A stretch of 64,000 nt of DNA from Spizellomyces sp. 'palustris' (taxonomy: Eukaryota > Chytridiomycota > Chytridiomycetes > Spizellomycetales > Spizellomycetaceae): the NCBI GenBank assembly GCA_006535965.1, contig QEAR01000034.1, positions 150,587 through 214,586 on the forward strand, written 5' to 3'. The position numbers and the translations under genes are program-made. Below, in pieces: positions 58,301 through 64,000 of this stretch (its first letter is position 1; each line of letters begins with the position of its first letter). The notes under the pieces are model-generated. The model ran no database searches, was not told the origin of the DNA, and saw only the letters and a list, made by a program, of their open reading frames with translations.

Positions 58301-60205
58301 ACTCCGCATATAGCTTCATCTACTGTTCAGGGTCCGCATCCTGTGCCACGATCGCCACCTCAGTTACAGTCGCCGCCCGCTCCTTCGTCCCTAAAGTCAC
58401 CCGCCAAATCCGTTAATACACCGGCATACCAACCCGGTATGTACTCTACCTATCATCCTCCGTCGGCACCCCCACCACCACCTCCCCCCTACCCGTCACG
58501 GCGACCTTCGTATCCAGGATATGGCGGGTATAGTGGATACTATGCCCCCGACCGAGGGCATCCTCCACTGGAGCGCATGGACCGTCCTCCGCCACCAAAC
58601 GAACGCCCCCCACCACCGCATATGGACGGTATTGCTGGTGGATACTCTTGTCGACCCCCTCCACATCACTACAGACGACCTGGGCCGCCTCCCAGATTCT
58701 CACAGGCTCCGCGAGAGTACTATGATCGACATGTAGCACACCCAGGTCCAAAATCAGGTATTAACAGCGTTGGGGGACCTCAATCTATGTTGAGTGGGTA
58801 TGATTACGACCGAGAGAGGGATCCTGAACGGGAGCGAGAGCGACTGGATTGGGAACGAGGGCGGGAGAGAGACTGGGATCGGCGGGAGTGGGAGAGGGAT
58901 CAAAATCGTTCACGGGATTGGGAAAGAGAGCTCTGGGAGCGGGAGCGGCAGAGGGATGTGAGAAACAGCAAAGCACCGGGAAGAGAATATGAAGATAATC
59001 GAATGTATGATCGGGAGCGGGAGCGGGAACGGTTACCCCCTCCCCCTCCACCACCCCCCTTGCGAAAAGACAGGGGCGGCAGTGTAACGCCAAGTGGTGC
59101 CTGGATGGACGACGGGCGAATATCTTCTCTTCACACATCTGATGCTAGCCGAGAGCCAACCATTAGCCCTCGTTCTGCGCGCCCTCTCCCAGCACCATCC
59201 CCCGTTCCTGATAGCGCTTCACGGCGACGATCATCAGGGTTTGCATCTCCTCGGGAGAGTGGGATTGAGAAGCAGGCTGACTACGCGCCATTGGACAATG
59301 GACGGAGGCACTCTCTTACGAAGAGTGTGGAAGGTGCTTGCATCGAAGCTGATGTTTCAACGCCGTACGACCCAGAGCATCCGTCTGACGGAGACAATCT
59401 TGAGGGTCGGCGAAGAACAAAGAGTCCGAGAAGACGAGGCAGCTCCTTAGAGGGGATTAAAACGAAGGCTGAGTCATCGAGTCTGAATGGACAGGAACGA
59501 GGACACGACGACTGGCTTGGGGCATCAGTGGTGCCGAATCATGATGTTCGATCCCGCTCGGGGACCCCAAGGTCGAGAACGCCCGTGTCTCGACATTCTC
59601 GGTCCAGATCTCGCTCGAGACCTAGACGAGAGAGTGAGTCAAATGCCAACATCTCGTACACCGCAACACTACAATCATCCATCCATTCCCGGACAATGTC
59701 GAGATCGCCTTCTGCATCGCGCAGCCAGAAGGATGGGAGTACACCACGATCACGGTCTCGTACTCGGACGATTGGATCGGGAGGATCGCGCGATGGAAGC
59801 ATGGAAGGCACTCGTAAAAGTGAGCGGTACGATGGCGAAGAGCGCGAGCGCAATGAACATTTTAGCCGTCCTCCGTCCGCTGGGTATCGACCTCCGGCTT
59901 CGACCTATCGTCCAGAGTACCGTAGCTCAGCGACATACAGATCCGAATACCCTCCAGAAAGATCCTATCGCCCCGACCAGGACGGGGATCGCGAAAAAGA
60001 ACGCGACCGGGGTCGTGATCCACGAGAACAGCGGTACGACCGGGAATCCACGACTCCTACCTTGCACTCACCGAGTGGGTACGCGAATGCATCCAGTCGA
60101 GTTCCAACTAAGACATGGCCTGCTGAAAGGGTGATGAGTAAGCAGGAGTTTTGGGAGCGACAGGGGCGGAGTTATCGACCTGACTATGGGAGGAGAGGAG
60201 AGTGA
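55391..60205 (+). CDS. SET3: Set3/UpSET/MLL5-type PHD and SET protein
   Basis: Proteins of this type (yeast Set3, animal KMT2E and SETD5) recruit histone deacetylases to chromatin. From 55391 (MSKEEDEDG) the chain is about 1,604 aa in a single exon. The PHD finger begins within 20 residues: [30 protein letters not shown] and [12 protein letters not shown] basic linker follows. The SET-like domain spans about 55950-56720: [58 protein letters not shown] in parts, and [14 protein letters not shown]. The usual NHSC substrate-site motif is replaced, as in the non-catalytic Set3 branch. The rest is disordered: coiled, Lys/Glu-rich helices, Pro runs, an Arg/Glu/Asp-rich tract (58800-59040) and Arg/Ser repeats (59550-59800). 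The frame stays open upstream to an ATG at 55175, so the start is uncertain. Confidence 0.88.
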   Translation: MSKEEDEDGVGTEDEIVEDDEEIRCICGFTDDDGNTIACDKCGVWQHMVCVGVDHRHVPDVYFCDACDPRELDVAGAVELQKRRRERKNKGKGRGGGNRKDGQEKTSPKKRKEGDKADSRVEKQGRNRIKVRAKPSNIVNASPPEVRRRRKGRPTVTGTVGTPQSNRNGHLKTDEDESDAPKPGTAYEAEYYSHSSKFGELSFPRFASTHIGTHIEQVWSDWRQSEQFKSRRESNTDLDAGALVPLSVDWLLDQIPLAVWDPLPPNPVSGVRRFALFATVDIPANTYVTDIKGALSGKENLEKAKGLDLLEVDNCVLAPPFVFAHPAHAVRLGDQPLAVDAREWGERGGRYVRYWCGGDDAMSSKCNAHLRSVTVYEENDDETDEPSVEDGSGLTLNEKIILAIFTTKRVGPAEEIVLGKGATGWIGYPCICEDLDACLVAKGVELHERIINGEPEETLLKAGRRRRKSGSRKGKNGQDFRSEDEVEEDREERVVPDIPATPDNQTHDGELDLFAASSSGKRLSREEKKLQDQLARIERMEREAQQKRMRQEKRARTKSGGTSVDEAEQPREAESLNRKRRRDNADGTVEVSEPREMRQTEHLTSGALKRQKGSPDLPSPSAMPRRGGFKAWIFAQEEAREAKAKEEEVEADRAAQAARDEIERSFDEPATEEVMHEPENKKRKLSESPPPLRVEGANNEGFSGSKRQKVEVPETSDASVDTVAVNPSAAPSKQSLDNEIAKGQTLSSTSSSPDISATPAATPGVIRKVSLQEFMAKKRLMASSAPSTPSIPESTIGGSSVLQEYPFPKMDKSNEEAVNKSAGLGISFPEGKLDDTESLTRQVTIEHVTVCEQRAVSSSKSDDVMTSELSSSLASESRSDGQFPKFPTSGLASIFGVQKEVGVKALSVVTEISDRLNSGNGLEQRANNSSAAATAFADKPELEGSFEGRATISEHERTRKRGMSPPLPPSTPHIASSTVQGPHPVPRSPPQLQSPPAPSSLKSPAKSVNTPAYQPGMYSTYHPPSAPPPPPPPYPSRRPSYPGYGGYSGYYAPDRGHPPLERMDRPPPPNERPPPPHMDGIAGGYSCRPPPHHYRRPGPPPRFSQAPREYYDRHVAHPGPKSGINSVGGPQSMLSGYDYDRERDPERERERLDWERGRERDWDRREWERDQNRSRDWERELWERERQRDVRNSKAPGREYEDNRMYDRERERERLPPPPPPPPLRKDRGGSVTPSGAWMDDGRISSLHTSDASREPTISPRSARPLPAPSPVPDSASRRRSSGFASPRESGIEKQADYAPLDNGRRHSLTKSVEGACIEADVSTPYDPEHPSDGDNLEGRRRTKSPRRRGSSLEGIKTKAESSSLNGQERGHDDWLGASVVPNHDVRSRSGTPRSRTPVSRHSRSRSRSRPRRESESNANISYTATLQSSIHSRTMSRSPSASRSQKDGSTPRSRSRTRTIGSGGSRDGSMEGTRKSERYDGEERERNEHFSRPPSAGYRPPASTYRPEYRSSATYRSEYPPERSYRPDQDGDREKERDRGRDPREQRYDRESTTPTLHSPSGYANASSRVPTKTWPAERVMSKQEFWERQGRSYRPDYGRRGE

Positions 60206-61019
60206 ACGTTTGAATGGGACACCCTGACCTTCTTTCAATATGTGGACAGGTTTTTGAACAGGAGAGAGAGCGTACAGTGTATGGCACCGGTGTATGTTGT
60301 AGTGTACGTAGGAGCTCTTTGATTGCTTCTTTTTAATTGAAGAGTTTGTAAGTGTAAATGTATTTTGGAGTCTTATATTGCTGGTGATAGTAATCACCCT
60401 CAGTGTACGCAAATCTCGCTGGATGGTTTTGCATGCTATTACCGCTTAATAGTTACCAGCACTGGGTCCCTTGAAAATTCCGCGCTCCAACCAACAGAGA
60501 TGTCCTACCATTGAATATGCCAATCTCCCTGGACATTGAAATCCAAACCCCACCTGCAAGTGGGACAAAATTGCGTAATCCATTGAAAAAGAAACAGACG
60601 ATACTGTGCTTCATTTCCTACTCATATTTTTCGCTGCTGCTAACGAAAACGGAAAACAAAAATACAATCACAATAGCCTAATCTAAGACAGAAATACCCT
60701 CCAGTCAGAGATACAAGATAACAAAGGGAACCACGGGAAGACTCAAAGAACAAAAACATAATGCAATGAAAAAACCAGTGCGGGCAAGAAGACGCGCGAA
60801 AAAACTAAAAAAAAGGATGGGTGAAAGAAAAGGAGTGTGCAAACTATAACTAAACGACTTTCCAATGGCCACTTTCCCGTTCTCAATGCAACACCTCTGA
60901 TGACATGCAGCAAACACCTATTTACACCGATTGCACAGCAACCTCCAGTCGTCCACCCATCAGGCTCTCAATTGCTACTCGCTGCACTTCTTCTTGGCGG
61001 GTATCTTCCCAGAATGGCT
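60206..61019. other. Convergent intergenic region
   Basis: About 810 bp lie between the Set3-like and PABP stop codons. It is AT-rich with A runs near 60770-60830, which suit 3' UTRs. Short ORFs show no domains and no RNA gene is seen. Confidence 0.5.
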
Positions 61020-63315
61020 TTACTGGCTCTCCTCCGCAGGCTGTTCACCTGCTTCCGTGGGCTGCTGCTGACGAATGTGCTCCTCGAGGACCTCAACGGC
61101 CTCGCCGACTTTGCCCTGCAGGGCCTTGTGGTCCTCAAGCAAGTGCAGGAGCTCGCTTTGGTCCATCTCCAAAAGCATGCCAGTGACCTTACCAGCCTGG
61201 GGGGTCATCTGCTGAATGAGAGGGAACAAGGCCTCACCGAGCATGCGCTTCTGCTGGTCTGGGGGCATGTCGGCCAAAGTCTTTGAGTTCAAGACAGGCT
61301 TAACCGGGGTTGCGCCAGGCATTCCAGGGACGGGACCTCCAGACTGACCAGGAATGGGAGCGTTACGGGCGTTGGGAGTGTATTTGTAACCTGCGGGCCG
61401 ACCGCGGCCGGCATTGGGGGGAACGACTCCAGGTTGTCCTGGTTGTCCAGCGGGGACGACGGCAGGAGCTCCTTGACGAGGTTGACCGGCTTGTGCGGGC
61501 ATGGGCTGTCCGCGGCCACCGCCCTGACGCTGCTGGCGAGGAGGACGTTGAGCCATGGGCATGCCAAATTGTTGAGGAACTTGACCAGCCTGAGGAGGGT
61601 AAGGACCACTAGGGACCGGAGGCTGACCAGGCTGAGGAGCACCTTGCGGACCAGGACCAACCCAGCGCGGGCGAGGAGCCATTTGTCCAGGGAAGAACAT
61701 ACCAGCACGCTGCGCCTGAGGAGGCATACCCGCAGGAGGGTAGAAGATGGGCGCACCTGGGTAAGCGCCAGGAACACCAGGTACTACGGCTTGCTGCATG
61801 CGGATCTGTTGGCGTTGTTGCATTTGAGCGGAGAGCTGCTGGCGGCGAACCTCCTTACGCTGGGCAAGAGCAACGTAGATGGGCTTAGACGCAATCATTC
61901 TGCCGTTCATATCGGTTACAGCCTTGGTGGCTTCCTCAGGTGAGGAGAAGCAGACAAACCCAAAACCTTTCGAGGTACCCGTCTTCTCGTCACGCATAAC
62001 CTTAGCGGAAGTGATGACCCCGTAAACGGAAAATTCCTGACGAAGCTTCTCGTCATCAATGCTATCATCCAAGTTCTTGACGTAAAGGTTAACGCCTTGG
62101 TACTTGTTCAGCTTCTCCTCGCGAATGCGTTCGTACTGTCGGCGCAGCTCCTCTTCACGTTCAGCCTTCTTCTGGGCACGAGCAACATAGAGCTGTTTAC
62201 CATTGATCTCCTTCTCGTGCATTTCCTCAACGGCCATGCGAGCTTCTTCGTGACTACCATAGTTGACAAATCCAAATCCACGAGATTTGCCATCCGGGTC
62301 GCGAGAAACAACAGCAGAGGTGACAGCTCCAAACTGCTCGAACATGTCCCTAAACTCCTCATCAGTGACTGCTTCGTCCAAGTTTTTGATGTAGATGTTA
62401 GTGAACTTTGAGCGCATCTCCTCAATCTTCGACATGCGTTCTTTCTTCGGGATGTGGTAACCGACAAAGCTGCGATGGATATGAGAAAAAGCCCGTAGCG
62501 CATCGTAAGCATCAAGAGTAATACATACACTTTGCGGTCGTTCAACAACATTCCATTGACGTGCTTAATGGCTTGCTCAGCAGACTCTGCTTCCTCAAAG
62601 TGAACAAAACCGTAACCCTTGGACTGATCGCCATCCATGGCAACTTTGCAGCTGAGGATTGGACCAAAAGCGGCAAACGTCTCGTGCAGGGCGCGAGTGT
62701 CAATCAGAGGGTCCAAGTTCTTGATAAAAATATTACCGGCGCCCGCTTTGCGAGTAGCTGGATCGCGCTGAGACCACATGATACGCATAGGACGGTCCTT
62801 CAAGGGCTGGTAGTTCAAGTTGTCCAAGGCACGCTCTGCATCAGCAACGTTGTGGTAGTTAACGTAGGCGTACCCCAAGCTGCGGCGGGTCACGGCGTCG
62901 CGACACACACGGATGGAAGCGACGGGACCAAGGGCGTTGAACATCTCAAAGAGCTGCGCCTCAGTAACAGAGGGATCTACAGTACGAGCAAGATTATCAG
63001 CCACAGCATACCCAGAAAGGCAGATATCTCCTTGAATTATAACTTACCCAAGTCACCAACATAAAGGCTGGCGCTCGTAGTACCGGCAGGAGCAGCGGTA
63101 GGCGGAGCAGCCATAGGCAAGCCACCTTGAACAGGATACGGCATTGGCTGAGAGTACTGCACGGCAGCGGCAGCGGCAGCCGCGGCAGCAGCAGCAGCAG
63201 CAGCAGGGTCGGCCGTCAAGGGCGTCTGCTCGACAGGAGCGGAAGTGACAGCGGTAGCATCAGCGGCACCGTCGACAGTGGGGGGGACAGCAGCAGGAGC
63301 AGCAGTAGTAGCCAT
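61020..63315 (-). CDS. PAB1: Cytoplasmic poly(A)-binding protein (four RRMs and MLLE)
   Basis: Pab1 coats mRNA poly(A) tails and links them to translation and decay. Three exons join in frame. Exon 1 (start 63315) encodes an Ala-rich N-terminus and ASLYVGDL; it splices to [18 protein letters not shown], completing RRM1 (YAYVNY). RRM2 has [20 protein letters not shown] and KGYGFVHFE. After an intron near 62460-62530, [11 protein letters not shown] leads to RRM3 ([24 protein letters not shown]) and RRM4 ([28 protein letters not shown]). A Pro/Gln/Gly-rich linker follows, then the MLLE domain ([36 protein letters not shown]). The order and RNP motifs are diagnostic. The 14-Ala run comes from a GCN repeat near 63160-63205. 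The ATG at 63315 gives the usual N-terminal extension. Confidence 0.97.
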
Positions 63316-63431
63316 TTCTTTCAAGTTTCAGTCGAAAGAGAAGGGGTAAGTGATTTTGAAGGTTTTTTGTTTGTTTTCGTGTGGAAATCGAAAGCAGCAG
63401 CTAGCGACAGTGTTTTTTTATTTTATGTGGA
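63316..63431 (-). promoter_or_regulatory. A-rich 5' leader of PABP mRNA, possible autoregulatory site
   Basis: Read on the PABP strand, two oligo(A) patches lie in front of the ATG: ATAAAATAAAAAAACACT (about 63412-63429) and GAAAACAAACAAAAAACC (about 63363-63380). In animals, PABP binds A-rich leader elements of its own mRNA and limits translation. Similar control here is inferred. It depends on the transcript starting near the TATA box upstream. Confidence 0.45.
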
Positions 63432-63631
63432 ATACCGACAAAGACTCTGCAGATCGCTTGAAATAAAAGAGATGATCACAGTGAAGGAGTCTCTTTTCCA
63501 GAATGGATATGCAGAAGTGCAATGTCTACACGGGTTTTTTGAATTTTTTGAGTAGGAAGTGAAGCACGCAAAGGCGAAGCTGGGAACGGCAAGGGAAGGA
63601 AGGAACGAGAGGGTAAGAAAACTGCATTTCG

Positions 63632-63639
63632 TTTATATA
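63632..63639 (-). promoter_or_regulatory. TATA box of the PABP gene
   Basis: Read on the minus strand this is TATATAAA, 317 bp upstream of the ATG at 63315. Transcription from it would give a leader of roughly 290 nt that includes the A-rich patches, or one shortened by a 5' UTR intron. Confidence 0.5.
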
Positions 63640-64000
63640 CCCTCCCCTCGCAAGTACTAAGCCACTCGTATCGGCGCGCGTGACTCTCCTTGAGACGGGA
63701 AACAATAAAAAAAGTGAGGCAATCAGCCAATCAGAAGCGACGTGTCACATGCTGTCATGCGCAGGTCCCGCTCCATTCACATAGGGAGGATAGTGTATTG
63801 GCAATAACAAATGTCACACACAATACACCAATGTGGATTGAACCACTGGGCCTGGCGACAACCAGCCCGGAAAAGCTAACCAACTACCACCACTAGGCCT
63901 AATTACACATGCAATACATCACGGTTGGTCTAACCGGGTAACTAGTGCCCACCACCACGAGAGAAATCCTACTAGGCCTTTGGTTCCAAAGCTTTTTTTT
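63640..64000. other. Upstream intergenic DNA at window edge
   Basis: This is 360 bp without a supported gene. TACTAGGCCT-like words occur near 63891 and 63970 (ACTAGGCCT at both), within short similar blocks rich in CCACCAC. A T run closes the window. Confidence 0.4.

Noticed and set aside
1-64000. Search for CRISPR arrays, phage, toxin-antitoxin or biosynthetic clusters
   Set aside because: No regularly spaced repeats, no bacterial-style operons, and no polyketide, peptide synthetase or terpene genes were seen. The gene content is ordinary eukaryotic housekeeping.

Overview
The window looks like nuclear DNA of a fungus, most probably a zoosporic (chytrid-like) lineage. Most genes are cut by short GT-AG introns of about 50-100 bp and sit close together on both strands. 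The proteins are fungal or opisthokont: the autophagy lipase ATG15, a hybrid histidine kinase with a receiver domain, an ELO elongase, a Set3-type PHD/SET protein and a SWI/SNF ATPase. Two genes point away from Dikarya. One is a small MDM1-like protein with the repeat WTTEY(Q/R)R(Q/E)F, a family tied to centrioles and cilia. The other is a Na,K-ATPase-like P2C cation pump, a type described from zoosporic fungi such as Blastocladiella. No CRISPR array, prophage, bacterial operon, rRNA, convincing tRNA or intact transposon was seen. Exon joins were worked out by eye from splice sites, reading frame and family similarity. Gene spans are therefore first codon to stop, introns included.

Layout. 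0-7.4 kb: HRD1 (minus, C-terminus off the window), MDM1-like (plus), a sphingomyelinase-like phosphodiesterase (plus), ELO elongase (minus) and ATG15 (plus). ELO and ATG15 share a divergent promoter with a perfect TGACGTCA. 7.4-15.2 kb: Acinus (minus), a CRAL-TRIO/RhoGAP protein (minus), an N4BP2-like P-loop kinase with an RG-rich tail (plus) and a TatD hydrolase of TATDN3 type (plus). 15.4-24 kb: a second RhoGAP protein with a repeat-bearing first intron (minus), a gene-poor stretch of about 1.8 kb, and a KDM3-type JmjC demethylase with two internal tandem duplications (minus). 24-42 kb: tRNA dimethylallyltransferase (plus), a hybrid histidine kinase (minus), SHPRH-like SNF2/RING ligase (plus) and the SWI/SNF catalytic ATPase (plus). 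42-55 kb: a doubtful ORF, the P2C ATPase (plus), a secreted PhoX/DUF839-like protein (minus) facing a secreted GH5 endoglycoceramidase-like enzyme (plus), and an SDR oxidoreductase (minus). 55-64 kb: a large Set3/UpSET-like protein (plus) and poly(A)-binding protein (minus).

Taken together the window is ordinary housekeeping with a chromatin and RNA emphasis (Acinus, KDM3, SHPRH, SWI/SNF, Set3, PABP) and a lipid theme (sphingomyelinase-like, ELO, ATG15, endoglycoceramidase). I found no clear new multi-gene system. The points most worth following are the MDM1-like gene, the altered cation site of the P2C pump, a repeat-made uORF in front of the SDR gene, the degenerate repeats in a 0.7 kb intron, and several recent tandem duplications inside or at the ends of genes.
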